Shown in pieces: positions 1-9,503 of a DNA stretch of 64,000 nt (positions are counted from its first letter, which is position 1; the number at the start of each line of letters is the position of its first letter). This DNA comes from Planctomycetota bacterium. Its GTDB lineage: Bacteria > Planctomycetota > PLA2 > JAEUHO01. Where the stretch lies: positions 1-64,000 of the forward strand of contig JAJDEN010000016.1 of NCBI GenBank assembly GCA_029259775.1, in the 5' to 3' direction. A model generated the notes under the pieces. That model searched no databases and was not told the origin of the DNA. It was given only the letters and a program-made list of their open reading frames with translations. A program made the position numbers and the translations under genes.

Positions 1-1042
<1,042 letters not shown>

Positions 1043-1046
<4 letters not shown>

Positions 1047-1828
1047 TCGAGCCACCGGGGCTTGCGCTCCTCGAGGAACGCGCTGAGGCCTTCGCGACCA
1101 TCGTCCGACGCCCGCGCGTCCGTGATGGCATCGCGTGCGAGGCGCGCGGCCTCGTCGGCGTCCGCATCGAGCAGGCGACGGATCAGCACCTTGGCGCCCG
1201 CGATGCCCTGCGGCGCGCAAGCGAGGATCTCTCCGACTACGCGCGCGATCGAGACGTCGAGCTGGTCGAGCGGCACGACGTGGTGGACGAGGCCGATGCG
1301 CAGCGCCTCCTCGGCGTCGAAGCGCTTGCCCGTCAGGAAGAGATGGCGCGTGTGCGACGCGCCGATCTTGCGCAGCACGTAGGGGCTGATGACGCCGGGC
1401 ACGAGGCCCAACCGCACCTCCGGGAAGCCGATCTTGGTGCCCTCGGCGGCAACGGCGACGTCGCAGCAGGCGATCAGGCCGGCGGCCCCGCCCATCGCGG
1501 CGCCCTGCACGCGGCAGATCACCGGCAACGGGCAGCGGTCGACCGCCTCGAAGGCCTGCTGGAACGCGGCGGCGTCTTCGAGGTTCTCTTCGCGGGTGTA
1601 CTCCGCGACGCGGCGCATCCAGTTGAGATCGCCGCCGGCGCAGAACACGTCGCCTTCGCCGCCCAGCACGATGACGCGCAGGTCATCGCGGGCACCTAGC
1701 TCGTTCATGGTGCGCGCAAGCTCGGCCGCAATGGCATCATCGAACGCGTTGCGCACGGCCGGACGGTCGAAGCGCACATGCGCCACGGGGCCTTCGATGC
1801 GGATGCTGAGGGCGTCGTCCGAACTCAT
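1043..1828 (-). CDS. Enoyl-CoA hydratase/isomerase, methylglutaconyl-CoA hydratase (LiuC) type
   Basis: A 261-residue crotonase-fold protein, the normal family length. FCAGGDLNWMRR (about residues 62-73) and FPEVRLGLVPGVISPYVLRKIG (about 133-155) are the signatures I associate with LiuC-type hydratases of leucine/isovalerate breakdown. The first catalytic Glu of classical crotonases is replaced (MGGAAGLIACCD), but the second (FPEV) is present, as in LiuC. It lies between the two carboxylase subunit genes. The beta-subunit stop is 2 nt upstream and its own stop overlaps the alpha-subunit GTG, so the three are almost certainly one operon read leftward. By family the likely reaction is hydration of 3-methylglutaconyl-CoA to HMG-CoA. 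The start is ATG (MSSDDALSIRIEG). Confidence 0.85.
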
Positions 1829-1830
1829 GG

Positions 1831-3441
1831 CTACATCCGGTAGACCGGCGGGCCGAGGTCGTCCAGCGGCGCGTTCAGGGTGCTGAAGAGCGCGAGGCCA
1901 AGCGCGTCGCGGGTCTCACGCGGATCGATGACGCCGTCGTCCCAGAGCCTGGCGCTGCCGTAGTAGGGATGGCCCTCGGTCTCGTACTTCGCCCGAATGG
2001 GCGCCATGAGCTCCTCTTCCTGCTCGGGCGTCAATGGTTCCGCGCCCTCGTAGGCAAGTTGATCGCGCTTCACGGTGAGCATGACCTGCGCGGCCTGCTC
2101 GCCCCCCATCACGCTCACGCGCGCGTTGGGCCAGGTGAAGAGGAAGCGCGCGTCGTAGGCGCGCCCGCACATGCCGTAGTTCCCCGCGCCGAACGAGCTG
2201 CCGATGATGACGGTGATCTTCGGCACATTCACGGTGGCGACGGCCTGGACCATCTTGGCGCCGTCGCGCGCGATGCCGCCGCGCTCGGCGTCCTTGCCGA
2301 CCATGAAGCCCGTCACGTTCTGCAGGAACACGATCGGGATCCCACGCTGGCCGCACAGCTGGATGAAGTGCGAACCCTTCTGCGCGGACGGGCTGAACAG
2401 CACGCCGTTGTTGGCCACGATGCCAACCGGCATGCCGTGGATGCGCGCGAAGCCGGTGACGAGGGTCGTGCCGTAGCGCGCCTTGAACTCCTGGAAGCGG
2501 CTGCCGTCGACGACGCGGGCGATGACCTCGCGGACGTCGTAGGGCGTGCGGACGTCCTCCGGCACGATCCCGAGCAGTTCCTCGGGATCATGACGCGGCG
2601 CCTCGACCGCGCTCATGTCCATGCGGCGCGGCGCGGGCCGGTTGAGCGACTCGAGGATCGACCGCACCTGATGCAGCGCCTCGGCATCGTCGTGGGCGAA
2701 GTGATCGGCTACGCCGGAAATGCGCGTGTGGACGTCGGCACCGCCGAGATCCTCGGCGCTCACCTCCTCGCCGGTGGCCGCCTTCACGAGCGGCGGGCCC
2801 GCCAGGTAGATCGTGCCGTGGCCCTTCACGATGACGGCTTCGTCGCTCATCGCCGGGACGTAGGCGCCGCCGGCCGTGCACATGCCGAGCACCGCCGCGA
2901 TCTGGGGCACGCGCATGCCGGAGAGCACGGCCTGGTTCCGGAAGATGCGACCGAAGTGGTACTTGTCCGGGAAGACCTCCGCCTGGAGCGGCAGGAACGC
3001 GCCACCGGAGTCCACGAGGTAGACCGTCGGCAGACGGTTCTCGATCGCGACCTCCTGCGCGCGGACGTGCTTCTTGACGGTGATCGGGAGGTAGCTGCCG
3101 CCCTTCACCGTGGCGTCGTTGGCGACGACCATGACCTCGCGGCCGTGGACCCGGCCGATGCCGGTGACCACACCCGCGGCGGGCGCGGGCTTGGGGTAGA
3201 GCTCGTGAGCGGCCAGCGCCGAGAGCTCCAGGAAGGGGCTGTCGGGGTCGAGCAGCCGGTCGATGCGCTCCCGCACGAACAGCTTGCCGCGGTCGGCGTG
3301 CTTGGCACGCGCTTTCGCGCTCCCGCCCTCCCGGACGGTGCCGAGCAGGTCCCTCAGCGCGTCGCACTCCGCCTCGTGGCAGGCGCGGTTGGCGCGGTAG
3401 GCCTCCGAGGAGGTGTCGACCTGGGTGGGCAGTACGTCCAT
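1831..3441 (-). CDS. Acyl-CoA carboxylase beta (carboxyltransferase) subunit, methylcrotonyl-CoA carboxylase type
   Basis: A 536-residue protein, matching the length of MCC beta subunits. It has an N-terminal carboxyltransferase half with [29 protein letters not shown] and [17 protein letters not shown] (about 145-245). The C-terminal half carries the acyl-CoA-binding oxyanion glycines ([23 protein letters not shown]). The [12 protein letters not shown] and [17 protein letters not shown] stretches are typical of methylcrotonyl- or geranyl-CoA carboxylases rather than propionyl-CoA ones. The role is transfer of carboxyl from biotin to the acyl-CoA. It is first in the leftward operon, diverging from the SDR gene across about 40 nt. 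Substrate identity is inferred; class identity is firm. Confidence 0.92.
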   Translation of the reverse strand: MDVLPTQVDTSSEAYRANRACHEAECDALRDLLGTVREGGSAKARAKHADRGKLFVRERIDRLLDPDSPFLELSALAAHELYPKPAPAAGVVTGIGRVHGREVMVVANDATVKGGSYLPITVKKHVRAQEVAIENRLPTVYLVDSGGAFLPLQAEVFPDKYHFGRIFRNQAVLSGMRVPQIAAVLGMCTAGGAYVPAMSDEAVIVKGHGTIYLAGPPLVKAATGEEVSAEDLGGADVHTRISGVADHFAHDDAEALHQVRSILESLNRPAPRRMDMSAVEAPRHDPEELLGIVPEDVRTPYDVREVIARVVDGSRFQEFKARYGTTLVTGFARIHGMPVGIVANNGVLFSPSAQKGSHFIQLCGQRGIPIVFLQNVTGFMVGKDAERGGIARDGAKMVQAVATVNVPKITVIIGSSFGAGNYGMCGRAYDARFLFTWPNARVSVMGGEQAAQVMLTVKRDQLAYEGAEPLTPEQEEELMAPIRAKYETEGHPYYGSARLWDDGVIDPRETRDALGLALFSTLNAPLDDLGPPVYRM

Positions 3442-3482
3442 GGCTCTCCGAAGGGGAGGCGCATCCTACCCGTGGCCGGTCC
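3442..3482. promoter_or_regulatory. Short divergent promoter region between the carboxylase operon and the SDR operon
   Basis: Only about 41 nt separate the ATG of the carboxylase beta gene (minus) from the first possible ATG of the SDR gene (plus), or 68 nt if the second ATG (3510) is used. Both catabolic operons must be driven from here or from inside each other's 5' ends. I see no clear -35/-10 pair or operator palindrome. The call rests on gene layout alone. Confidence 0.4.
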
Positions 3483-4304
3483 ATGAAACGGCATGCTACC
3501 GTCCCGCTCATGGCCCCCACCGACGCCGCCCCGCCCGCCGCAGCCGTACCGCCGGACGCCGTGCCGCCCGAAGAGGTTGCCGCCCTGATCGCGGGGGGCG
3601 GTGGTGGCGTGGGCGTCGCCGTCGCCGGCCGGCTCGAGAAGCTCGGCTACCGGATCGTGCTGCTCGTGCGCGACGCGGGCAAGGCGCGCGCCGCGGCGGC
3701 CGGGCTCGAGACCGAACCCGCGATCTACGCCTGCGACGTGACCGACCGCGCCGCCGTCGAGGCCGCCGTGGGTGCGGCGGCTCAGGAGGTCGGCCTGCCG
3801 CTCGTGCTGGTGAACGCCGCGGGCATCGCCGAGTCGAGCCGCCTGCTGCCGCCCGACGACGACCTCTGGGCGCGCACCATGGCCGTCAACACCACGGGTC
3901 CCTGGATCACGTCCACCGCCTGCCTGCCCTGGATGAAGGACGCGGGCCAGGGCTTCATCTGCAACGTCGCCAGCACCGCCGCGCTCGAGGGCTACCGCTA
4001 TACGGCGGCCTACGTCGCGAGCAAGCACGCGGTGCTCGGCCTGACCCGCGCCATGGCGGCCGACCTCGAAGACAGCGCCGTACGCGTGACGGCCGTATGT
4101 CCGGGGTTCCTGGATACGCCCATGACGGCGCGCACGGTCGCCAACATGACCGCCAAGACGGGCATGGCCGAGGACGCCGCGCGCGACGCGCTGGGCTCGA
4201 TGAACCGATCGGGTCGCCTGATCGACCCCGACGAGGTGGCCGCCGCCATCGTCGGGCTGCTGCACGGGGAGCACGACGGGACGGAGCCGCTCCGGCTCGA
4301 CTGA
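3483..4304 (+). CDS. Short-chain dehydrogenase/reductase (SDR)
   Basis: A 273-residue classical SDR. The NAD(P)-binding glycine motif is GGGGGVGVAVA (about 38-48), followed by VNAAG at the fourth strand, NVAST with the catalytic Ser, and the YVASK catalytic Tyr-Lys pair, then a PGFLDTPM segment. An alanine/proline-rich leader precedes the Rossmann fold. The alternative ATG at 3510 (MAPTDAAPP) would shorten it, and neither start has a good ribosome-binding site. It is first in a plus-strand series with a crotonase, an acyl-CoA dehydrogenase and a RidA protein, so oxidation of a 3-hydroxyacyl-CoA-type intermediate is plausible. The substrate is not readable from sequence. Confidence 0.85.
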   Translation: MKRHATVPLMAPTDAAPPAAAVPPDAVPPEEVAALIAGGGGGVGVAVAGRLEKLGYRIVLLVRDAGKARAAAAGLETEPAIYACDVTDRAAVEAAVGAAAQEVGLPLVLVNAAGIAESSRLLPPDDDLWARTMAVNTTGPWITSTACLPWMKDAGQGFICNVASTAALEGYRYTAAYVASKHAVLGLTRAMAADLEDSAVRVTAVCPGFLDTPMTARTVANMTAKTGMAEDAARDALGSMNRSGRLIDPDEVAAAIVGLLHGEHDGTEPLRLD

Positions 4305-4352
4305 TGCGATTCAGGACAGGTCGGTAGGATGGCCCGCCGTAGGAGGCTGTAC

Positions 4353-5147
4353 ATGGCTCAACTCCCCTTCGGCTACGAGATCGAGGACGGGGTCGCAACG
4401 ATCACGCTCGACCGGCCCGACCGGCTGAACGCCCTGACCTTCGAGGTCTACCGGCGGCTGACGGACATCCTCTACCGCGCTCGCTTCGCGAAGGAGATCA
4501 AGGCCGTCGTCATCACGGGCAAGGGTCGCGGCTTCTGCGGCGGCGGCGACGTGATCGACATCATCGGCCAGCTGCTCAAGCGCAGCTCCCGGGAGGTCCT
4601 CGAGTTCACCCGCATGACGGGCGAGCTCATCGAGAACATCCGCCGCCTCGACCGACCCGTCATCGCGGCCATCAACGGCACGGCCGCCGGCGCGGGTGCC
4701 GTCATCGCGCTGGCCTGCGACCTGCGCGTCATGGCCGAGAACGCGAAGATCCACTTCCTCTTCCCCAAGGTCGGCCTCACGGGTGCCGACATGGGTGCTG
4801 CGTGGCTGCTCCCGCGCGTCGTGGGCCTTGGCCGGGCGACGGAGTGGCTGATGCTCGGCGACGGCATCGACGCGAAGACCGCGCACCAGAGCGGACTCGT
4901 CACGCGGCTGGCGCCGCCGGCGGAGGTGCTCGACGACGCGCTCGCCCTGGCACGCCGCCTTGCCGACGGCCCGACGATGGCGCACGGCATGACCAAGCGC
5001 CTGCTCAACGGTGAGCTGTCGATGGACTTCAGCACGGCCATCGAGAGCGAGGCCGTCGCGCAGGCCCTCCTGCTCCAGGCCAACGATCACCGCCGCTTCT
5101 ACGAGGCCTTCACCAAGGGTGAAGAGCCCACGTTCGAGGGCGACTAG
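4353..5147 (+). CDS. Crotonase (enoyl-CoA hydratase/isomerase) family protein lacking both classical catalytic glutamates
   Basis: The start is moved from 4329 to the ATG at 4353 because an AGGAGG lies at 4341-4346 with 6-nt spacing; the product is 264 residues. The crotonase hallmarks are present: FCGGGDVIDI (CoA/oxyanion region) and AAINGTAAGAGAVIALACDLRV. The two positions that hold Glu in hydratases read GAGAVIAL and FPKVGLTG, so neither Glu is present. The LTGADMGAAWLLPRVVG stretch offers an acidic residue instead. A non-hydratase reaction (isomerisation, ring hydrolysis or similar) is therefore possible. It ends by sharing one base with the GTG of the acyl-CoA dehydrogenase gene (translational coupling). 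Confidence 0.85.
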   Translation: MAQLPFGYEIEDGVATITLDRPDRLNALTFEVYRRLTDILYRARFAKEIKAVVITGKGRGFCGGGDVIDIIGQLLKRSSREVLEFTRMTGELIENIRRLDRPVIAAINGTAAGAGAVIALACDLRVMAENAKIHFLFPKVGLTGADMGAAWLLPRVVGLGRATEWLMLGDGIDAKTAHQSGLVTRLAPPAEVLDDALALARRLADGPTMAHGMTKRLLNGELSMDFSTAIESEAVAQALLLQANDHRRFYEAFTKGEEPTFEGD

Positions 5148-6325
5148 TGGCCGACGGGGCCCCCACCGCCGCCCGGGAGTACGCGCGCGAGTGGGACATC
5201 GCCGCCGCCGACGAGGCATGGCGCCAGAAGGCGGCCGCCTTCGCGCGCGACGTGCTCGCGCCGCAGGTCCAGGAGGCGGATCGCAGCGGAGTCTTCTCGC
5301 GCGCGATCGTCAAGCAGCTGGGCGACGCGGGCCTCATCGAGCCGGAAGGCTCATCGCTGCTCGCACGCTGCCTGATCGCCGAGGAGATCGGCGCCGTGGA
5401 CGGCAGCGCGCGCGGCTTCCTCGCCGTGCAGGCGGGCCTCGTCCTGGCCCCTATCCTCAAGTACGCGCCCGACGAACACCGCGAGGCGTGGGCCGGCAGG
5501 CTCGCGGCGGGCGACGCCATCGGTGCCTGCTGCCTGACCGAACCCGAAGCCGGCAGCGACCTCGGCGCCATGCAGACGACGATCCGGCCCGACGGCATGG
5601 ACGTCGTGATCGACGGCGAGAAGGTGTGGATCACCAACGGCGGCGTGGCCGACGTCCTGCTCGTCTTCGGACAGACCGATCCCGCGAAGAAGACCCGCGG
5701 CCTCGCGTGCTACCTCGTGCCTGCCGACACGCCGGGCATCACGCGCAAGCCGATGCCCGGCAAGGAGCTCGGTCATCGCGCGTCGGATCATGCGCACATC
5801 GTATTCGAGAACGTGCGCGTCCCGGCAGGCAACCTGATCGGCGAGCCGCAGGGCGGGTTTGCGGTCGCGATGCATGGTTTGGAAGACGGCCGGCTGAACG
5901 TCGCGGCCGGCGCCGTGGGCGTGCACCGTGCCTGCCTCGAGGCGTCGATCGACTTCGCGCGCTCGCGGCGCCAGTTCGGCAAGCGCATCGGCGACTTCCA
6001 ACAGGTCAGCGCAACGCTCGCGGACATGGACACCTCGCTGCGCGCCTCGCGCCTGCTCGTCCATCAGGCGGCGCGCCTCAAGGATCGTGGACTCGACAAC
6101 GCACACGCCGTGAGCGCAGCGAAGCTGGTCGCGACCGAAGCGGCGCTCGAAGCCGCGACGAACGCGATCCAGTTGCACGGCAGCCGCGCGTACTCCGACG
6201 AGCTGCCGCTCGAGCGCTACTGGCGCGACGTGATCGCGCTGACGATCTACGAGGGCACGAGCAACATCCAGCGCGTGATCCTCGCGCGCAGCCTCTTGGG
6301 CAAGGACCTGGGGAGTTCGGCATGA
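5147..6325 (+). CDS. Acyl-CoA dehydrogenase
   Basis: A 392-residue flavoprotein of normal ACAD length. It has an N-terminal helical domain, the FAD/acyl-binding motif CCLTEPEAGSDLGAMQT (about 127-143), VWITNG, and a C-terminal domain with RQFGKRIGDFQQV and YEGTSNIQRVILARSLLG. The Glu in YEGT is the catalytic base position of short- and medium-chain ACADs; isovaleryl-CoA dehydrogenases place it elsewhere. The start is GTG, sharing one nucleotide with the upstream stop. The stop TGA overlaps the next ATG (ATGA). It introduces the double bond of a CoA thioester and passes electrons to ETF. Glutaryl- and butyryl-type substrates are both possible. Confidence 0.92.
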   Translation: MADGAPTAAREYAREWDIAAADEAWRQKAAAFARDVLAPQVQEADRSGVFSRAIVKQLGDAGLIEPEGSSLLARCLIAEEIGAVDGSARGFLAVQAGLVLAPILKYAPDEHREAWAGRLAAGDAIGACCLTEPEAGSDLGAMQTTIRPDGMDVVIDGEKVWITNGGVADVLLVFGQTDPAKKTRGLACYLVPADTPGITRKPMPGKELGHRASDHAHIVFENVRVPAGNLIGEPQGGFAVAMHGLEDGRLNVAAGAVGVHRACLEASIDFARSRRQFGKRIGDFQQVSATLADMDTSLRASRLLVHQAARLKDRGLDNAHAVSAAKLVATEAALEAATNAIQLHGSRAYSDELPLERYWRDVIALTIYEGTSNIQRVILARSLLGKDLGSSA

Positions 6326-6771
6326 GCGGCACCGACTCGAACGGCAACGACACGAGCGGCGAGGAACGTCCCTGGCGTGCGATCAACCCGCCCGAGATGG
6401 CGGACCCGGTCGGCTACAGCAATGCGATCGAGTCGATCGGCGGTCGCCGCATCACGATCGCCGGCCAGGTCGACATGCAGAAGGACGGCAGCATCGCCCA
6501 TCCGGGTGACCTCCTGAAGCAGGCCGACGGCGCCTTCGCCAACATCGCGCACGTGCTCGCCGCGGCCGGCGCCAAGCCGGAGCATCTGGTCCGCATGCGG
6601 GTGTTCGTGACGGACGTGAAGGCCTACAAGGCGCTCGGCCGCGAGATCGGCAGGGCCTACCGCAAGCACTTCGGCACGTGGTTCCCGGCGATGAGCCTCT
6701 TCGAGATCGCGTGCCTCTACGACGATGACGCGCTCATCGAGGTCGAGACCGAAGCGGTCGTTCCGGACTAG
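6322..6771 (+). CDS. RidA (YjgF/YER057c/UK114) family protein
   Basis: The track buries this gene in a 586-residue shadow ORF (5011..6771). The real start is ATG 6322 inside the ATGA overlap with the dehydrogenase stop. The 149-residue product shows the RidA layout: GYSNAIESIGGRRITIAGQVDMQKDG, LLKQADGAFANIAHVLAAAGAKPEHLVRMRVFVTDV, then YRKHFGTWFPAMSLFEIACLYDDDALIEVETEAV. Family members hydrolyse reactive enamine/imine intermediates. It is last of the crotonase-ACAD-RidA overlap chain. RidA proteins recur in 2-aminobenzoyl-CoA catabolic clusters, which bears on the pathway suggested in the findings. The usual RidA arginine-glutamate ends are only partly recognisable. Confidence 0.85.
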   Translation: MSGTDSNGNDTSGEERPWRAINPPEMADPVGYSNAIESIGGRRITIAGQVDMQKDGSIAHPGDLLKQADGAFANIAHVLAAAGAKPEHLVRMRVFVTDVKAYKALGREIGRAYRKHFGTWFPAMSLFEIACLYDDDALIEVETEAVVPD

Positions 6772-6781
6772 CCCATCCCGG

Positions 6782-7717
6782 CTAGTCCGCCGCGATGCCG
6801 CCGACGAAGGGCACTTGCAGTTCTTCGTCCATGTAGGCGGTCGCCATCGACGGCGTGTTGTACGAGAAACCGATCGAGCCGTCGCGGGCGAGCAGGATCA
6901 CGCCGCCGCGGCCGCCGAAGCGCTCCTCGAACTCCTTCATCACGAGCCACGTCGCGTCCATGGCGTTGTGCTCGCGCGCGAGGTCCACCGCACGACGCGC
7001 CAGCCCCATGCGCAGCAAGGGCTCGCCCCAGCCCGTGCAGGCGGCGCCGGCCGAGAGATCGTCGGCGTAGTAGCCCGCGCCAGGAATCGGCGTGTCCCCC
7101 ATGCGGCCCGGAGGCTTGCCGCAGATGCCGCCCGTCGAGGCGCCTGCCGCCATCCGGCCAATGTGATCCACGGCCACGGCGCCGACGGTGTCGGGCGGTA
7201 CGCTCACGCCGGCGCTGCCGAAGTCGAGCCCGTCCGCCGGGTCCCGCTCGAGCGCCCGCTGCAGCCGCTCGCGCTCGCGCGGCTCGATCAGCGACTCGGG
7301 ATCGACGCTCGGCACGCCGTGCTCGTCGAGGTACTGCATGCCGCCGAGGCCCGACATGATGACGTACTTGCTCTCGAGGATGACCGCGGCCGCGTCGATC
7401 GGGTTCTTGCGGTTCTGGATCGCCGCGACGCCCCCGCAGTCCAGCGTGGTCCCGTTCATCAGCCCAGCGTCGAGCTCGACATGGCCTCCGCGGGTCAGGA
7501 CGCTGCCCGCGCCGGCGTTGAGGTTGGTGTCGTCCTCCATGGTCCGGATGGCCATGCGGACCGCATCGATGGCCTTGCCGCCCTCCTCGAGGACCTTCCA
7601 GCCGGCGGTCACGGCGGCCAGGCAGCCGGCCCGGTGCGCTTCCTTCTCCTCAGAAGGGATCGCCCAAGCCCCGCAGTGGACGATGATGGCGCGGCGGGGC
7701 GGGTGGGGTCTGTCCAT
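6782..7717 (-). CDS. Isoaspartyl peptidase/L-asparaginase (N-terminal nucleophile hydrolase, family T2)
   Basis: This is the C-terminal part of the 1046-residue ORF 6782..9922, whose upstream part is antisense read-through. I place the start at ATG 7717 (MDRPHPPRRAIIVHCGAWAIP), giving 311 residues as expected. Motifs are NLNAGAGSVLTRGGHVELDAGLMNG, then the autocleavage site with nucleophile Thr at about 177 (DTVGAVAVDHIGRMAAGASTGG), and GAGYYADD. The precursor self-cleaves before that Thr to give alpha and beta chains, which hydrolyse isoaspartyl dipeptides and/or asparagine. No signal peptide is visible, so it is probably cytoplasmic. It is transcribed divergently from the sigma-factor gene 42 nt away. 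Confidence 0.9.
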   Translation of the reverse strand: MDRPHPPRRAIIVHCGAWAIPSEEKEAHRAGCLAAVTAGWKVLEEGGKAIDAVRMAIRTMEDDTNLNAGAGSVLTRGGHVELDAGLMNGTTLDCGGVAAIQNRKNPIDAAAVILESKYVIMSGLGGMQYLDEHGVPSVDPESLIEPRERERLQRALERDPADGLDFGSAGVSVPPDTVGAVAVDHIGRMAAGASTGGICGKPPGRMGDTPIPGAGYYADDLSAGAACTGWGEPLLRMGLARRAVDLAREHNAMDATWLVMKEFEERFGGRGGVILLARDGSIGFSYNTPSMATAYMDEELQVPFVGGIAAD

Positions 7718-7759
7718 GGCGGCGGCGTACTGTACGAGCAAGATGGCGGCGGAGAGCGT

Positions 7760-8371
7760 GTGAACGATCGGGACCTGCTGGACGCCGAGGACATCCGCCG
7801 CATCCGCGCCGGGGATCCGTCCGCGTTCCAGGGACTCGTCGTCCGCCACGCCCGCCGCGTGCACGATCTCGCCCGCCGCATGCTCCGGGATGGCCACGAG
7901 GCGGAAGACGTGGCCCAGCACGCCTTCCTGAACGCCTTCAACGCGCTGGACCGCTTCGACCTGGACCGCCCCTTCCGGCATTGGTTGTTGCGCATTGCAA
8001 GCAATCTGTGCCGCAACCGCATCGCAGCCCGGATGGTGCGCCGCAACCTGCCGCCGCCGACCGGCGGCGAGGACACCCTGCCCGAGCCGGCGGGCCCGAG
8101 CCGTCCGCTCGAGGTGCCGGCGGACCGCCTCGAACGGGACGCGGCGGTCCGCGAGGCCATCGAACAACTCCCCGAGCGCTACCGCCTCGCCGTGGTCCTC
8201 TTCTACGTCCACGATTGCTCGGTCCAGCAGATCAGCGAGATCGCCGAGGTCCCGCCGGCGACCGTGAAGACCCATCTCCACCGGGGCCGCGCGGCGCTGC
8301 GCGAGCTCCTGGAGAGCCCCGACGGCCCCCCCGGCGAAACCGCCACCGATGGCCCCGGTACGGAGGATTGA
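7760..8371 (+). CDS. ECF-type RNA polymerase sigma factor
   Basis: Contained in the track ORF 6725..8371, but the protein begins at GTG 7760 (VNDRDLLDAEDIRRIRAGD), giving 203 residues. Region 2 is AFQGLVVRHARRVHDLARRMLRDGHEAEDVAQHAFLNAFNALDRFD with FRHWLLRIASNLCRNRIA. A Pro-rich linker follows, then region 4: IEQLPERYRLAVVLFYVHDCSVQQISEIAEVPPATVKTHLHRGRAAL with a clear helix-turn-helix. The next gene starts 2 nt after the stop and encodes a small membrane protein in the position of an anti-sigma factor. The target promoters are unknown. Confidence 0.93.
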   Translation: MNDRDLLDAEDIRRIRAGDPSAFQGLVVRHARRVHDLARRMLRDGHEAEDVAQHAFLNAFNALDRFDLDRPFRHWLLRIASNLCRNRIAARMVRRNLPPPTGGEDTLPEPAGPSRPLEVPADRLERDAAVREAIEQLPERYRLAVVLFYVHDCSVQQISEIAEVPPATVKTHLHRGRAALRELLESPDGPPGETATDGPGTED

Positions 8372-8372
8372 G

Positions 8373-8858
8373 ATGACAGAGCACCCCGACCAGGAGCTGG
8401 AAGCCCTCTTGCGCGAGCAGCAGATGCTACCGGTGCCCCTGGCGCTGATCAGCCGCGTCCTGGACGCCATGCCCGCGTACCAGGGTGCCGCGAGCGAGCC
8501 TGTGCGGCCTTGGCTCGTGGCCGGGCGCGCCGCCGCGGCGATCGTGGTGTTCTTCGCCTCCTGGTTCGCCTTCTCGGGCCAGGTGCCCGCCTTGGCCGAC
8601 GTCGTACCGGAGGCCCGCTTGGCCTCGGCACTCGAGACGTCTGACCTGGTCGACAAGCTGCCGGGGGGGCTGCCCGTCAAGACGCCGTCGCCCCGGACCC
8701 TCGCCACGGCAGGCCTGGGGACCGCGGCCGGTGCGCCCGCCGAGCCCGCGCTGGCATGGACCGCAGCCGGACTGCTTCTGCTGCTGGCCGGTGCGGCCTT
8801 CGCGTGGCGTACCCACCGGGCCGCCGCCGCTCCCCTCACCAACGGAGGTGCCTCATGA
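8373..8858 (+). CDS. Small membrane protein downstream of an ECF sigma factor; possible anti-sigma factor
   Basis: The start is moved to ATG 8373, with CGGAGG 6 nt upstream and the sigma-factor stop 2 nt before; the product is 161 residues. The N-terminal ~45 residues are charged and cytosolic-looking (MTEHPDQELEALLREQQMLPVPLALISRVLDAMP). One transmembrane helix is near residues 49-68 (VAGRAAAAIVVFFASWFAFS) and a second near 125-145 (WTAAGLLLLLAGAAFAW). I see no HxxxCxxC zinc anti-sigma motif. Position and topology suggest it binds the sigma factor, but no family is recognised. The stop overlaps the next ATG (ATGA). Confidence 0.7.
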   Translation: MTEHPDQELEALLREQQMLPVPLALISRVLDAMPAYQGAASEPVRPWLVAGRAAAAIVVFFASWFAFSGQVPALADVVPEARLASALETSDLVDKLPGGLPVKTPSPRTLATAGLGTAAGAPAEPALAWTAAGLLLLLAGAAFAWRTHRAAAAPLTNGGAS

Positions 8859-9427
8859 GCGCGATCCTCGCTCTCCTCGCTGCCACATCGACCGAGAAGC
8901 TCGTCCAGGTGCTGCTGGTCGTGGTGCTGGCCGCCATCGCCTGTGTCGGCGCGGGCGCGGCCGTCCTGCTGGTGCGGGTCGTGCTGCCCGGCGTCGCAGG
9001 TGCCGCCGATGCTTCGTTGGGTCGCATGGGTACGCGACGCCTGCTCCTCACCGGCATCCTCCCGCTCGTCGGTGCCGGCCTGCTGGCCCGCGGCGTGGAG
9101 CTGGCGGGCAGCGACGTGCTCGGCGCTGTGTACTTCTTCCTCGTCCTCCTGCCGATCGCGCTGGCCCTCCTCGTGGGCGCGACGGCGGGCGTACCCCACA
9201 TCGGTGCGCGCGTACTCCGGGACGGCTCCAGCCCCGCGCCGCTCGCCTGCGCGGCTCTCGGTGGGCTCGTGATCGGCCTCGCCATGGTGAGTTGGGCCAT
9301 CCCGCCTGTCGGGCTGCTCGTCACGGTGTTGCTCGCCGGCTGGCTGCTCGGCATCGGTCTCGGCGCCTTCGTACGGGCCCCGCGTGCTGCGGCGGCGGCG
9401 GAAGAGCCGGAACGGGCAGCGACCTAG
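8855..9427 (+). CDS. Multi-pass membrane protein of unknown function
   Basis: The start is ATG 8855 inside an ATGA overlap with the upstream gene, with GGAGG at 8844-8848. The 190 residues are almost all hydrophobic, with about four to five membrane helices: VQVLLVVVLAAIACVGAGAAVLLVRV, LLLTGILPLVGAGLLA, VLGAVYFFLVLLPIALALLVGATAG, ALGGLVIGLAMVSWAI and PVGLLVTVLLAGWLLGIGLGAF. The tail is alanine/glutamate-rich and cytosolic. No catalytic motif is recognised. Tight coupling to the sigma factor and the first membrane protein suggests a shared envelope-sensing module. Function unknown. Confidence 0.75.
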   Translation: MSAILALLAATSTEKLVQVLLVVVLAAIACVGAGAAVLLVRVVLPGVAGAADASLGRMGTRRLLLTGILPLVGAGLLARGVELAGSDVLGAVYFFLVLLPIALALLVGATAGVPHIGARVLRDGSSPAPLACAALGGLVIGLAMVSWAIPPVGLLVTVLLAGWLLGIGLGAFVRAPRAAAAAEEPERAAT

Positions 9428-9503
9428 CAGGAAGCCTCGAACGCAAACGCCATCTAAACAGATCGCGTGGCGAGCGACCCATCGTGGACTACGATCGCCG
9501 TGG

